DNA of 64,000 bases from Stenotrophomonas rhizophila (GCF_001704155.1 NZ_CP016294.1:3221501-3285500), one strand, 5' to 3'; shown: positions 41,395 to 53,312, counted from the stretch's first letter. Notes: a model not told the origin generated them from the sequence alone. Made by a program: numbers and translations.

Positions 41395-43548
41395 TCAGCC
41401 CAGACGCCGCGCGTCGCTGACGCCGGGCAAGGCATCCAGCTTCCCCAACAGTGTCGAAAGCTGGCCGTAATCGCTCACTTTCAGGCGCAGGCGCAGGTGC
41501 GCACGGCCGCTGTTGCGGACGTTGTCGCTGTGGATGTCCAGCACGTACGCATCCTCCTGCGCGATCAGGTTGGTGATGTCCTTGAGCAGCCAGCGGCGAT
41601 CCACCGCGTCGACCACCACGTCAACCTCGTAGCCTCCGCCGGCCTGGCCCCATTCGACCGGCAGGATGCGCTGCGGGCTGGCGGCGGACAGCCGCGCCAA
41701 TGCGGCACAGTCGGTGCGGTGCACGGTGACCCCGCGGGTACGGGTCAGGTAACCGACGATGGGCTCGCCGGCCACCGGCTGGCAGCAGCGCGCCAGCTGC
41801 ACCAGGAGGTTGCCCACGCCCTGTACGGTGAACTTGGACTTGCCCAGGCTGTCGCGGCGCGCGGTGGGCCGTGGCAACGCGGGCACCGCCGGCTGCGTGG
41901 CGGCACGTTCGGCTTCGAGCAGTGCCCGGCTGACCTGGTGCGGGCCGGTGTCGCCCAGCGCCACCTGGATGTACAGGTCATCGACGCTGTCGGCATGGAA
42001 CTTCTTCGCCGCCACGGCCAGGTCCGCCTGCGCCAGCCCGAGCCGCTTCAGTTCGCGGTCGAGCAGGTCGCGCCCGGCCTGCACGTTGCGCGCCCGGTCC
42101 AGCTTGTGGAACCAGCCGCGCACCTTCTCGCGCGAGCGGTTGCTTGCGAGGTAACCGTTGGAGGCCAGCAGCCAGTCCCGGCGCGGGTCGGCTTCCTTGC
42201 CGGTGAGGATTTCGACCCGGTCTCCACTGCGCAGGCGGTAGGTGAGCGGCACGATGCGCCCATTGACCTTCGCACCACGGCAGCGGTGGCCGACCATGGT
42301 GTGCACGTGGTACGCGAAATCCAGCGGCGTGGCGCCCTGCGGCAGGTCCATCACCTCGTCCTTCGGACTCAGCGCATAGACCCGGTCCTCGGTCAGCTCG
42401 GCGTCCAGCGCACCCGCCAGCTCCCCGCCATGACCTTCCTGCGACTGCTCCAGCAGCTGGCGCATCCAGGTGATCTTGCGGTCGAACGCCTTTTCCGCGC
42501 CCTTGCTGCCTTCCTTGTAGCGCCAGTGTGCGGCCACGCCGAGCTCGGCCTGGGCGTGCATGTCGTGGCTGCGGATCTGTACTTCGATGGTGCGCCCTTC
42601 CGGCCCCACCACGGCGGTGTGCAGGGAGCGATAGTCATTGGCCTTGGGCCGGGCGATGTAGTCATCGAACTCGCTCGGCACCGGTGCCCACAGCGAGTGC
42701 ACCACGCCCAGCGCGGCGTAGCAGGCCGCCACGTCCTTGACCATCACCCGCACCGCGCGGATGTCGTAGAGCTGCTCGTAGGCGAGCCGCTTTTTCTGCA
42801 TCTTCCGCCAGATGCTGTAGATGTGCTTCGGGCGCCCGCTGACCTCGGCCTCGATGCCCTGCGCCAGCAGCTCGCGCGACAGCACCTTCTTGACCGACTC
42901 GACATAGCGTTCGCGCGCCAGCCGTGTTTCGTCCACTTCACGTGCAATGCGGCGGTAAGTCTCCGGCTCCAGGTGCCGGAACGCCAGATCTTCCAGTTCC
43001 CACTTCAGCTGCCAGATGCCGAGCCGATTGGCCAGCGGCGCATGGATATCGCGGGTCAGTTGGGCCAGCGCGCGGCGCTCTTCCTCGGGCAGGCGATCGG
43101 CCGCGCGCATCCGCGCCAGCTGCCGGGCCAGCAGGATCGGCACCACCCGCAGGTCCTGGATGATCGACAGCAGCAGGCGGCGCAGGCCTTCGCTGTTGCG
43201 CCCGGCATCGCGCCCGGCGTGCAGCGCCCAGACCTGGTCGGCCGCGTCCAGGCCCTCGAGCAGGCCGAACACGGCCGTTTTGTGGCTGCCCAGCGGAAGT
43301 GCGTCCAGCCCGGCACGCAGCCACGGCAGGTCGAACAACAGGGCCGCCAGCAGGGCGCTGTCGTCGGCCGACAGCAGGGCCAGCGCATCCAGGGTATCGG
43401 CCAGCACCGGCCAGGGGGCGGACTGGGCGTGGTCGGCATCGTTGGCCTGCCAGCGCTGCAGCAGCGCCTCGCGCACTGCGGGGGACAGCGAGGCCGCCGA
43501 GGGTCGGTTCAACAAGCCATCCAGGCCGGGGACAGAAGCGCGGTTCAC
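41395..43548 (-). CDS. relA: GTP pyrophosphokinase RelA ((p)ppGpp synthetase I)
   Basis: Ribosome-associated alarmone synthetase of the stringent response. 717 residues. The N-terminal hydrolase-like region lacks the HD metal motif (FGLLEGLDAADQVWALHAG stands where an intact HD would be), as expected for a synthetase-only RelA. Synthetase motifs: RPKHIYSIWRKMQKK near 240, ARPKANDYRSLHTAVVGPEG, and EVQIRSHDMHAQAELGVAAH. TGS domain at about 395-445 (LPQGATPLDFAYHVHTMVGH) and a C-terminal ACT domain (VDAVDRRWLLKDITNLIAQE). Confidence 0.95.
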   Translation of the reverse strand: MNRASVPGLDGLLNRPSAASLSPAVREALLQRWQANDADHAQSAPWPVLADTLDALALLSADDSALLAALLFDLPWLRAGLDALPLGSHKTAVFGLLEGLDAADQVWALHAGRDAGRNSEGLRRLLLSIIQDLRVVPILLARQLARMRAADRLPEEERRALAQLTRDIHAPLANRLGIWQLKWELEDLAFRHLEPETYRRIAREVDETRLARERYVESVKKVLSRELLAQGIEAEVSGRPKHIYSIWRKMQKKRLAYEQLYDIRAVRVMVKDVAACYAALGVVHSLWAPVPSEFDDYIARPKANDYRSLHTAVVGPEGRTIEVQIRSHDMHAQAELGVAAHWRYKEGSKGAEKAFDRKITWMRQLLEQSQEGHGGELAGALDAELTEDRVYALSPKDEVMDLPQGATPLDFAYHVHTMVGHRCRGAKVNGRIVPLTYRLRSGDRVEILTGKEADPRRDWLLASNGYLASNRSREKVRGWFHKLDRARNVQAGRDLLDRELKRLGLAQADLAVAAKKFHADSVDDLYIQVALGDTGPHQVSRALLEAERAATQPAVPALPRPTARRDSLGKSKFTVQGVGNLLVQLARCCQPVAGEPIVGYLTRTRGVTVHRTDCAALARLSAASPQRILPVEWGQAGGGYEVDVVVDAVDRRWLLKDITNLIAQEDAYVLDIHSDNVRNSGRAHLRLRLKVSDYGQLSTLLGKLDALPGVSDARRLG

Positions 43549-43644
43549 AGCATCATGCAGACAAGATAGAGAGCCCTACACTAGCGCTGGTATCGTTGCC
43601 GGACAATCAGAACCGGTTCCATCGTGCATTCCTGGAGAGCTGCC

Positions 43645-44181
43645 ATGCGTTTTTCCCGTCTTAGAGTGTTGGCCGCTGCGGCCGTCCTGCTGGCCATGGC
43701 CGGGCCCGCCCTCGCCCAGCGCGTGGTCGAAGGCGACCTGCAGCAGCAGATGTCCCCGGCCGAATTCAAGGCAGCGGGCCTGGACAAGTTGAGCCCCGCC
43801 GAACTGGCCGCCCTCAACGGCTGGCTGCAGGGCAAGGTGGCCGCGGTCAGCGCTGACGTGCGTGAGCAGGTGCGCGAACAGGTGCGCGAAGAAGCACGCG
43901 AGGAAGGCCGCCAGGAAGTGATCGTGAAGAACCGCGGCTTCTTCGACTTCGGCAGCAAGGAGCCGATCGTGAGCACGCTGCAGGGCGAGTTCCGTGGCTT
44001 CGGCAAGGGGCGCCGTTACGTGCTGGCCAACAACCAGGAATGGGAGCAGACCGACGACACCACGCTCTCGGGTGTGCGCCGCACCGATCCTGAAGTGTCG
44101 ATTGCGCCGGGCGTGATGGGCGCCTGGTACCTGCAGGTCAAGGGCACCAACACCCGCGCCAAGGTCCAGCGAATCAAGTGA
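43645..44181 (+). CDS. Secreted protein of unknown function
   Basis: 178 residues with a clear signal peptide (LAAAAVLLAMAGPALA, cut near residue 25). A charged helical stretch with REQVREQVREEAREE at about 73-87 is likely coiled coil. A small domain with FRGFGKGRRYVLANNQEWEQ follows, resembling a short beta-rich module seen in other Xanthomonadaceae secreted proteins. CTGGAGAGCTGCC precedes the ATG, giving a good ribosome site. Divergent from relA, convergent with hrpA. No function assigned. Confidence 0.78.
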   Translation: MRFSRLRVLAAAAVLLAMAGPALAQRVVEGDLQQQMSPAEFKAAGLDKLSPAELAALNGWLQGKVAAVSADVREQVREQVREEAREEGRQEVIVKNRGFFDFGSKEPIVSTLQGEFRGFGKGRRYVLANNQEWEQTDDTTLSGVRRTDPEVSIAPGVMGAWYLQVKGTNTRAKVQRIK

Positions 44182-44184
44182 CCC

Positions 44185-44217
44185 GCATGTCCCGCGCGGT
44201 TGCCGCGCGGGACATGC
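44185..44217. terminator. Bidirectional hairpin between convergent genes
   Basis: Perfect 15-base arms GCATGTCCCGCGCGG (44185-44199) and CCGCGCGGGACATGC (44203-44217) with a TTG loop. No U tract on either side, but position between the ends of the secreted-protein gene and hrpA fits a shared transcription stop. Confidence 0.65.
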
Positions 44218-44221
44218 CCGT

Positions 44222-47200
44222 TCACGCCTGGCGCAGCGCCGCCACGCGTTGGGCCAGCTTCTTGGCCGAGATGCCGGTCCTGGCCCCCAGTTCCTGCGCG
44301 AACAGCGACACCCGCAATTCTTCCAGGTCCCAGCGCAGCGCCTGCCACTGCGTGCGGTCGCGCAGGCCGCGCGCCTGCGCGTCTTCCAGGGCATCCAGGA
44401 ACGGACGCAGCTCCAGCATCCGCGCCTGGTCGCGCGGCGGATCGCGCTTGGCCCGCTCGCTGCGCAGGATCATCGCGCGCAGGTAGCGCGGATACTGCGC
44501 CAGTGCTTCAGCAGGCGTCTCTCGCAGGAACCCGGGATGGACCAGCGCCGCCAGCTGCTGTTCCAGGTCATCCAGGTTGCCGCGCGCCCAGCCCATCAGC
44601 GGTGCTTCCAGCAGTGGCTTGAGCTCGGCCACGTGCGCCAGGATGTTCTCGGCCAGCTTCAGCCGCGCCATCGCCTCGCCGAACAGGTCGCGGCCGGCGG
44701 CATCGCGCCGCTTGGCAAAGGCCGCCGGGTCGCGGATCTCGCCCAGGCCGTCGGCCAGCACGGCATTCAGCGCCGCATCCACCAGGTCACCGCGCAGGCG
44801 TTCCTGCGATTCGATCGAGGCATACAGCAGGCCGGTCTTGGGCGGCACCGGCAGCTGCTTGCGGGCCTGCTTGGCCTTGTCGGCCAGCGCGATATCCATC
44901 AGCCGGCGTACGCCACGCGGATGCTGCTCCAACGCTTCGTTGCGGTCGGCGAAAATGCGCAGTGAGGCGGATTCACCGGCATCCACCAGCGCCGGATACG
45001 CCGGCACGCCGGCTTCACCGGGTACCTGCAGCGGAATCGGCGCCACCGGGAAATCACGCAGTCCTTCGGCTGCCAACGCACGGCCAGCGCGTGCGGCGAA
45101 TGCATCGCCGGCCTGCGCGCCGAAGCGGGCGCGCAGCGCCTCCAGGTCGCGCGAGGCGGCCAGCAACCTGCCCTGCGCATCGTGCAGGCGCAGGTTCATG
45201 CGCAGGTGCGGGTCGAGCGCGCTTTCATCGAAATCGATGGCCGCCACCTGCGCGCCTGTCGCGCGCGACAGGAACCGGGCCAGTTCGCCACGCAGGTCGT
45301 CGGCGCTCGGCGCGGGGAACGCCTCGGCGAAGGCGCGCCCGAAGTCCGGCGCCGGCACGTAGTTGCGGCGCATGGCCTTGGGCAGGCTGCGGATCAGCGC
45401 GGAGGCCTTGTCGGCCACGAATCCCGGCGCCAGCCACGACAGACGTGCCGGATCCAACGCGTTGAGCAGGTGCAACGGCACATCCAGGCTGACGCCGTCT
45501 TCGTCGCTTCCCGGTTCGAAGCGGTAGTGCAGCGCCAGCCGCGCATCGCCCAGCGGCAGGTAGGTCGGGTAGCGCTCGGCATCGCTGCCCTCGCCCGGCA
45601 GCAGGTCGGCCAGCGTCCACGCCAGCGCGCGCTTCTTCTCCGGGGCCAGCGCCTTCCACCAGGTATCCAGCCCGGTGGCCGAGTGGATCTCGGCCGGAAT
45701 CCGGTCCAGGTACCAGCGCGCCTGCCAGCCTTCATCGGCCACGATGCCGGCGCGGCGCAGCTTGGCTTCTTCTTCGCGCGCCTGCTCCAGCACCTTGAGG
45801 TTGTCCGCGATGACACTGGCGCGGGTGTTGATCTCGCCGGTGACCAGCGCCTGGCGCACGAAAATGTCGTGCGCCTCGCCCGGGGCGATGCGGCCGTAGT
45901 GCACCGGCTTCTTCGGTGCCAGCACCAGCCCGAACAGGCTGATCTGCTCCGAGGCCAGCACCTGGCCCTGCGCACGCGACCAGTGCGGATCAAAGTGCTT
46001 GCGCAGCAGCAGGTGCGGCAGTTCGGCGATCACCCAGTCCGGTTCGATCGCCGCATTGGTCAGGCCCCATACCTTCTGCGTATCCAGCAGGGTGGCGGCC
46101 AGCAGCCATGGCGGCGGCCGCTTGGCCATCACCGAGCCGGGGAAGGGCAGGAAGCGGCGCTGGCGCGGGGCCAGGAAATCGCCCTTGTCGCTGCGATGGC
46201 CGATCTGGGTCGGCAGGCCGGCGATCAGTGCACGGTGCAGGGTCTGGTAGGCCGCGGCACGCACCCGCTCGCTGAAGGCATTGCGGGCCTCTACGGCCGC
46301 TGCGGGGGCGGCTGGCGCAACCGTGGCAGCCGGCGGTTCGGTCTTGCCCTCGCGGGCCAGGCGGGCGGCACGATGCTGCTGGCCACGGGTGGCCTTGGCC
46401 TTCTCGGCATCATCGCGAACGGGCGCAGGGGCCGACGAACCGGCCAGCAACGGCGCCATCGCACTGTCCACCGGCTCTTCGCTCCAGCCCAGCTCTTCGC
46501 ACAGCACCCGCAGCTGGCGGTGCAGCTCGCGCCATTCGCGCATGCGCAGGAAGCCGAGGAAATGGCGATCGCACCAGCCGCGCAGCTTGGATTGGGTAAG
46601 ATCTTCGTGGGCCTGGCGATAGCCCTCCCACAGGCGCAGCACGCCGACGAATTCAGAGCGCCCATCGGCAAACAGCGCGTGTGCGTTGTCAGCCGCAGCA
46701 CGCGCTTCGGGCGGGCGTTCGCGCGGATCCTGGATGCCCAGGAACGACGCAATGACCAGCATCGGGCGCAGGCAGCCCTGCGCCTGCGCGGCGACCAGCA
46801 TGCGGGCCAGCTTTACATCCACCGGCAGGCGCGCCATCTGGCGGCCGATCGGGGTGAGCCGGCGGTCGTTGTCGATCGCGCCCAACTCGCCGAGCTGCTG
46901 CCAGCCATCGGCAATGGCGCGCTCGTCGGGGGCTTCCAGGAACGGGAAATCCTCGATCCGGCCCAGGCCCAGCTGCAGCATGCGCAGGATCACCCCGGAC
47001 AGGCTGGAACGGCGGATTTCCGGATCGGTGAACTCGGCGCGCGACTGGAAATCCGCTTCCGAGTAAAGCCGATAGCAGATGCCTGCGGAGACGCGACCGC
47101 AACGGCCCTTGCGCTGGTTGGCGCTGGCCTGCGAAACCGCCTCGATATGCAGCCGGTCGAGCTTCTGGCGCGGGCTGTAGCGCTTGACCCGGGCCAGGCC

Positions 47201-48322
47201 CGGATCGATCACGTAGCGGATGCGCGGCACCGTGAGCGAGGTTTCGGCCACGTTGGTGGCCAGCACGATGCGGCGTTTGCTGCCCGGGTTGAACACCGCG
47301 TCCTGGTCCTTCACCGACAGCCGCGCGTACAGCGGCAGCACTTCGGTTTCGCGGTATTTACGCCGTTCCAGCGCCTGGTGCGCGTCGCGGATTTCGCGTT
47401 CACCGGGGAAGAACAGCAGGATGTCACCGCGCGGGTCGAGCCGGGTGATCTCATCCACCGCCGCCACCACCGCATCGTTGACGGTGCGCTCGCCATCGCG
47501 GCCGCCGTCCTCATCGCCACCGCCCTCGCCTTCCAGCGGGCGGTAGCGTACTTCCACCGGGAACGTGCGGCCTTCCACGCTGATCACCGACGCATCGTCG
47601 AAGTGCTGGGCGAAGCGCGAGGTATCAATCGTCGCCGAAGTGACGATCAGCTTGAGGTCCGGGCGCTTGCGCAGCAGCTGCTTGAGGTAGCCGAGCAGGA
47701 AATCGATGTTGAGGCTGCGTTCGTGCGCTTCGTCGACGATGATCGTGTCGTACTGCGACAGCCAGCGGTCGCTGCTGATTTCAGCCAGCAGGATGCCATC
47801 GGTCATGAACTTGATGCGGGTATCGTCGCCGACCCGGTCAGTGAAGCGCACCTGGTAGCCGACCGTAGTGCCCAGCTCGGAGTGCAGCTCCTGCGCCACG
47901 CGGGTGGCCACCGCACGTGCGGCAATCCGTCGCGGCTGGGTGCAGCCGATCATCCCGGCCTGGCCGCGGCCGGCGGCCAGGCACAGCTTGGGCAGCTGGG
48001 TGGTCTTGCCCGAGCCGGTTTCGCCCGCGATGACCACGACCTGGTGTTCGCGGATCAGCGCGGTGATGCGCTCGGCTTCACGCGCGATCGGCAGGCTGTC
48101 GTCCAGACTGATCGACGGCTGGTTGAGCGCCCGCGCCTGGCGCCGCTGCACCGACGCGTGCAGGGCCTGCTGGAATGCCGCCGCCACGCCGGCATCGGCC
48201 GGTTTGGCCCGCCAGCGCGAGAGCATGCCGAGCAGACGACCGCGATCACGGCTCATGGCCCCGTCAATGGCGGCCTGCTGCGAAGACAGGGACGAAGCAT
48301 CGGGTTGTTTGATAGCGGTCAT
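44222..48322 (-). CDS. hrpA: ATP-dependent RNA helicase HrpA
   Basis: DEAH-box helicase of 1366 residues (E. coli about 1300), implicated in rescue of stalled ribosomes. Walker A GETGSGKTTQLPK near 98, CTQPRRIAARAVA, DEAH in IIVDEAHERSLN near 195, SATI, and motifs V-VI in ATNVAETSLTVPRIRYVIDPG and QRKGRCGRVSAG. Helicase-associated and OB-fold regions follow, then the long HrpA-specific C-terminal domain. An alanine/proline-rich insertion near 660-690 is probably a linker. The ATG at 48322 is the first good start. Confidence 0.96.
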   Translation of the reverse strand: MTAIKQPDASSLSSQQAAIDGAMSRDRGRLLGMLSRWRAKPADAGVAAAFQQALHASVQRRQARALNQPSISLDDSLPIAREAERITALIREHQVVVIAGETGSGKTTQLPKLCLAAGRGQAGMIGCTQPRRIAARAVATRVAQELHSELGTTVGYQVRFTDRVGDDTRIKFMTDGILLAEISSDRWLSQYDTIIVDEAHERSLNIDFLLGYLKQLLRKRPDLKLIVTSATIDTSRFAQHFDDASVISVEGRTFPVEVRYRPLEGEGGGDEDGGRDGERTVNDAVVAAVDEITRLDPRGDILLFFPGEREIRDAHQALERRKYRETEVLPLYARLSVKDQDAVFNPGSKRRIVLATNVAETSLTVPRIRYVIDPGLARVKRYSPRQKLDRLHIEAVSQASANQRKGRCGRVSAGICYRLYSEADFQSRAEFTDPEIRRSSLSGVILRMLQLGLGRIEDFPFLEAPDERAIADGWQQLGELGAIDNDRRLTPIGRQMARLPVDVKLARMLVAAQAQGCLRPMLVIASFLGIQDPRERPPEARAAADNAHALFADGRSEFVGVLRLWEGYRQAHEDLTQSKLRGWCDRHFLGFLRMREWRELHRQLRVLCEELGWSEEPVDSAMAPLLAGSSAPAPVRDDAEKAKATRGQQHRAARLAREGKTEPPAATVAPAAPAAAVEARNAFSERVRAAAYQTLHRALIAGLPTQIGHRSDKGDFLAPRQRRFLPFPGSVMAKRPPPWLLAATLLDTQKVWGLTNAAIEPDWVIAELPHLLLRKHFDPHWSRAQGQVLASEQISLFGLVLAPKKPVHYGRIAPGEAHDIFVRQALVTGEINTRASVIADNLKVLEQAREEEAKLRRAGIVADEGWQARWYLDRIPAEIHSATGLDTWWKALAPEKKRALAWTLADLLPGEGSDAERYPTYLPLGDARLALHYRFEPGSDEDGVSLDVPLHLLNALDPARLSWLAPGFVADKASALIRSLPKAMRRNYVPAPDFGRAFAEAFPAPSADDLRGELARFLSRATGAQVAAIDFDESALDPHLRMNLRLHDAQGRLLAASRDLEALRARFGAQAGDAFAARAGRALAAEGLRDFPVAPIPLQVPGEAGVPAYPALVDAGESASLRIFADRNEALEQHPRGVRRLMDIALADKAKQARKQLPVPPKTGLLYASIESQERLRGDLVDAALNAVLADGLGEIRDPAAFAKRRDAAGRDLFGEAMARLKLAENILAHVAELKPLLEAPLMGWARGNLDDLEQQLAALVHPGFLRETPAEALAQYPRYLRAMILRSERAKRDPPRDQARMLELRPFLDALEDAQARGLRDRTQWQALRWDLEELRVSLFAQELGARTGISAKKLAQRVAALRQA

Positions 48323-48411
48323 CAATCGGATCGTTTAGAACTTATGAGTACAACTGAAGGTTAGTCTGACTTATTGTGAAGGCCATCCCATCCAACACGA
48401 GGATTTCCCCC

Positions 48412-48975
48412 ATGGCGAAGACCAAGACCCCGGCCAAACCCAAGGCCGCCAAGCCCCAGGGCGCCAAACTGAAGCTGGCAGCAGCGGCGCCCTCGGCCCC
48501 GAATATTGATATCGGGATCAAGGAAGCGGATCGCAAGAAGATTGCCGAGGGCCTGTCGGCCTTCCAGGCAGACGCGTTCACGCTCTACCTGAAGACCCAC
48601 AACTTCCATTGGAACGTGACGGGCTCGATGTTCAACTCGCTGCACCTGATGTTCGAGACCCAGTACACCGAACAGTGGGCGGCCCTGGACGACGTGGCTG
48701 AACGCATCCGCGCCCTGGGCTTCAACGCGCCGGGCTCCTACCGCGAGTTCGCCGCCCTGACCTCGATCGCCGAGGAACCGGGCCTGACCGACAGCGCGGA
48801 CTGGCGTGAAATGGTACGCCAGTTGGTCGCCGCCAACGAGGCCGTGTGCCGGACCGCCCGCAAGGTGCTGGACGTGGCCGACGACGCCGACGACGCCCCG
48901 ACCGAAGACCTGATGACCCAGCGCCTGCAGACCCACGAGAAGTACGCCTGGATGCTCCGCTCGCTCCTGCAGTAA
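48412..48975 (+). CDS. dps: Dps family DNA-binding ferritin-like protein
   Basis: Protects DNA from oxidative damage by storing iron in a dodecamer. 187 residues; the ferritin-like core starts near 35. The ferroxidase site is formed by the histidine in THNFHWNVTGSMFNSLH and the acidic residues in EQWAALDDVAERIRALG. The first 30 or so residues are lysine/alanine/proline-rich (MAKTKTPAKPKAAKPQGAKL), an unstructured basic tail that should bind DNA, in composition like the H1-like protein at 10.3-10.8 kb. ACGAGGA precedes the ATG. Divergent from hrpA. Confidence 0.93.
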   Translation: MAKTKTPAKPKAAKPQGAKLKLAAAAPSAPNIDIGIKEADRKKIAEGLSAFQADAFTLYLKTHNFHWNVTGSMFNSLHLMFETQYTEQWAALDDVAERIRALGFNAPGSYREFAALTSIAEEPGLTDSADWREMVRQLVAANEAVCRTARKVLDVADDADDAPTEDLMTQRLQTHEKYAWMLRSLLQ

Positions 48976-49035
48976 TCCCTCTGGGGCTTTGCCCCTGCAC
49001 AAGTCGCCGGCCACAGCCCCCGCGCCTGTCGGCGC

Positions 49036-49058
49036 GCCCCCCTTGACTCAAGGGGGGC
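49036..49058 (+). terminator. Hairpin after dps
   Basis: Perfect arms GCCCCCCTTGA (49036-49046) and TCAAGGGGGGC (49048-49058), followed by TCCTT; likely stops dps transcription ahead of recQ. The U tract is weak. Confidence 0.6.
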
Positions 49059-49143
49059 TCCTTGGCCGGATGGTCTCTCGCCTACGTTCAGATCCGGAAT
49101 TGGATGACCCGCCTTGGGTCGCTCAGCCCTGTAAACTACGGCG

Positions 49144-50946
<1,803 letters not shown>

Positions 50947-50980
50947 TGCGCGCGCGCCCAGCCAGACCCACGTCCAACGT

Positions 50981-50995
50981 TGAACCTGCCGTTCA
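50981..50995. promoter_or_regulatory. Possible operator upstream of copL
   Basis: TGAACCTGCCGTTCA: 5-base arms with a 5-base spacer, in the 92 bases between recQ and copL. It is the only clear dyad there and could bind a copper regulator, but arms this short can arise by chance. Confidence 0.3.
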
Positions 50996-51038
50996 GGCAC
51001 AGGTGCGTGGTGCGCGCTTTGGCGCTAATGTGGCGCCC

Positions 51039-51422
51039 ATGTCCGCCAGTGGCCTGCTCCTGCGAGTGGTATTGATGCTCAGCCTGTTGCTCAACGGGCT
51101 GAACGCGGCCATGGCCGGCCCCATGGTGCTGGCGATGGCCACACCCGCCGCTGCCGAAGACGCACCCGCGCCGCCCTGCCATGGCCAGGAGCATGCCGCC
51201 ACGCACAGTGCCCCGGCCGAACCGCCGGCCCAGGCACCGGACGACGGCGAGCACTGCCGGATCAAGGACTGCCTGCGCAACTGCGCCCAGCAGCCCAGCC
51301 TGACCGTGCAGATCGCCTGGATCCCGGTACCGCCACCCCCGTCGCCGTTGCTGCTGCAGGTTGCCCACCCGTCCCTGCCCAGCCCGCCGCTGGACCGCAT
51401 CACCCGCCCTCCCATCGCCTGA
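51039..51422 (+). CDS. copL: Copper resistance regulator-like protein CopL
   Basis: 127 residues. A hydrophobic N-terminus (LLLRVVLMLSLLLNGLNAAMA) is a signal or anchor. Then come cysteine/histidine motifs PPCHGQEHAATH and EHCRIKDCLRNC, which can bind copper, and a proline-rich tail. Size, motifs and position directly before copAB match CopL, which in Xanthomonas and Stenotrophomonas is needed for copper-induced copAB expression. Whether it acts as protein or attenuating leader is not settled by sequence. Confidence 0.85.
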   Translation: MSASGLLLRVVLMLSLLLNGLNAAMAGPMVLAMATPAAAEDAPAPPCHGQEHAATHSAPAEPPAQAPDDGEHCRIKDCLRNCAQQPSLTVQIAWIPVPPPPSPLLLQVAHPSLPSPPLDRITRPPIA

Positions 51423-51524
51423 GCGCGCGTTCGCCACGAACGCCTGCGTAACGCGATGCCGTGCTGACGCACGCGCGTCCTGCCGGCACCTGCGCGTGCC
51501 CCTCGGATCCGATTCGGAGTTGCA

Positions 51525-53312
51525 ATGTCATACCCCTCTTCCCCCGGCGCGGGCGCCCCGCCCGTACCGTCGCGACGCCTGTTCGTGCAGGGCCTGGCCG
51601 CCGGCGGCGTGGTTGCCGGCCTGGCAGGCGCCGTGCCCGCGCGCGCCCTGGCCAACGCCGCCCCCCGCGTGGCCACCGCCCCGCAGGTGCTCAGCGGCCA
51701 GCAGTTCCAGCTGAGCATCGGCGAATCACTGGCCAACTTCACCGGCCGCACCCGCCCGGCGATCACCGTCAACGGCAGCCTGCCCGCACCGATCCTGCGC
51801 TGGCGCGAAGGCGACACCGTCAACGTGCGCGTGGCCAACGCCCTGCAGGGCCACCCCACCTCCATCCACTGGCACGGCATCCTGCTGCCGGCCAACATGG
51901 ACGGCGTGCCCGGCCTGAGCTTCAACGGCATCGCCCCGGGCGAGGCCTACCAGTACCGGTTCACCCTCAAGCAGTCCGGCACCTACTGGTACCACAGCCA
52001 TTCCATGTTCCAGGAACAGGCCGGCCTGTACGGCGCGCTTATCATCGACCCGCTGCAGCCGGCCCCTTACCGGTTCGACCGCGAGCACGTGATCCTGCTG
52101 TCGGACTGGACCGACATGGACCCCGGCGCGCTGTTCCGGCGCATGAAGAAGCTCGCCGAGCACGACAACTACTACAAGCGCACGCTGCCCGATTTCCTGC
52201 GCGACGTGCGCCGCGATGGCTGGAGCGCGGCCACGGCCGACCGCGGCATGTGGGGAAGGATGCGGATGACCCCCACCGACATCTCCGACATCAATGCCCA
52301 CACCTACACCTACCTGCTCAACGGCACCGCCCCGGCCGGCAACTGGACCGGGCTGTTCCGCAGCGGCGAAAAGGTGCTGCTGCGCTTCATCAACGGCGGC
52401 TCGATGACCTACTTCGACGTGCGCATTCCCGGCCTGAAGATGACCGTGGTCGCCGCCGACGGGCAGTACATCCACCCGGTGAGCATCGATGAATTCCGCA
52501 TCGCACCGGCGGAAACGTTCGATGTGATCGTCGAGCCCACTGGCCAGGATGCGTTCACCATCTTCTGCCAGGACATGGGCCGCACGGGCTACGCCGCCGG
52601 CACCCTGGCCGTGCGCCACGGGCTGCAGGCGCCGATCCCCGCGCGCGACCCACGCCCGCTGCTGACCATGAGCGACATGGGGCATGACATGGGCCATGGC
52701 GCCAGCATGGCCGGCCATGACATGAAAGGCATGGAAGGCGGCTGCGGCGCCAACATGGGGCACGGCGGCCATGGCAGCGCCGGCAAGGCACCGCGCCACG
52801 CGCCGAGCGAGACCGGCAACCCGCTGGTCGACATGCAGAGCGCGGCCACCGAGCCCAAGCTCGACGACCCGGGCATCGGCCTGCGCGACAACGGCCGCCA
52901 GGTACTCACCTATGGCGCGATGCGTAGTCTGTTCGAGGATCCCGATGGGCGCGAGCCGTCGCGCGAGGTCGAACTGCACCTCACCGGCCACATGGAAAAA
53001 TTCAGCTGGTCGTTCGATGGCATTCCGTTCGCCAGCGCCGAACCGCTGCGCCTGAACTACGGCGAGCGCATGCGCATCGTGCTGGTCAACGACACCATGA
53101 TGCAGCACCCCATCCACCTGCACGGGGTGTGGAGCGACCTGGAAAACGCCGATGGCGAATTCCAGGTGCGCAAGCACACCATCGACATGCCGCCGGGCAC
53201 GCGCCGCAGCTACCGCGTGCGCGCCGATGCGCTGGGCCGCTGGGCCTACCACTGCCACCTGCTGTACCACATGGAAGCTGGGATGATGCGCGAAGTGAGG
53301 ATCGAAGAATGA
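51525..53312 (+). CDS. copA: Multicopper oxidase CopA (copper resistance)
   Basis: Periplasmic oxidase of 595 residues, exported by Tat (SRRLFVQGLAAGGVVAGLAG, twin arginine near residue 17). Copper ligands are in HWHGILLP, HSHSMFQEQAGLYGALII, HPIHLHG and the C-terminal HCHLLYHMEAGM. A methionine/histidine-rich insert (MSDMGHDMGHGASMAGHDMK, about residues 383-402 and beyond) binds Cu(I). It oxidises or sequesters copper in the periplasm. It follows copL by about 100 bases and overlaps copB by four. Confidence 0.96.
   Translation: MSYPSSPGAGAPPVPSRRLFVQGLAAGGVVAGLAGAVPARALANAAPRVATAPQVLSGQQFQLSIGESLANFTGRTRPAITVNGSLPAPILRWREGDTVNVRVANALQGHPTSIHWHGILLPANMDGVPGLSFNGIAPGEAYQYRFTLKQSGTYWYHSHSMFQEQAGLYGALIIDPLQPAPYRFDREHVILLSDWTDMDPGALFRRMKKLAEHDNYYKRTLPDFLRDVRRDGWSAATADRGMWGRMRMTPTDISDINAHTYTYLLNGTAPAGNWTGLFRSGEKVLLRFINGGSMTYFDVRIPGLKMTVVAADGQYIHPVSIDEFRIAPAETFDVIVEPTGQDAFTIFCQDMGRTGYAAGTLAVRHGLQAPIPARDPRPLLTMSDMGHDMGHGASMAGHDMKGMEGGCGANMGHGGHGSAGKAPRHAPSETGNPLVDMQSAATEPKLDDPGIGLRDNGRQVLTYGAMRSLFEDPDGREPSREVELHLTGHMEKFSWSFDGIPFASAEPLRLNYGERMRIVLVNDTMMQHPIHLHGVWSDLENADGEFQVRKHTIDMPPGTRRSYRVRADALGRWAYHCHLLYHMEAGMMREVRIEE

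Noticed and set aside
45182..48364. A frame of more than 1000 codons antisense to hrpA
   Set aside because: Mirror of hrpA codon bias; no recognisable protein features.
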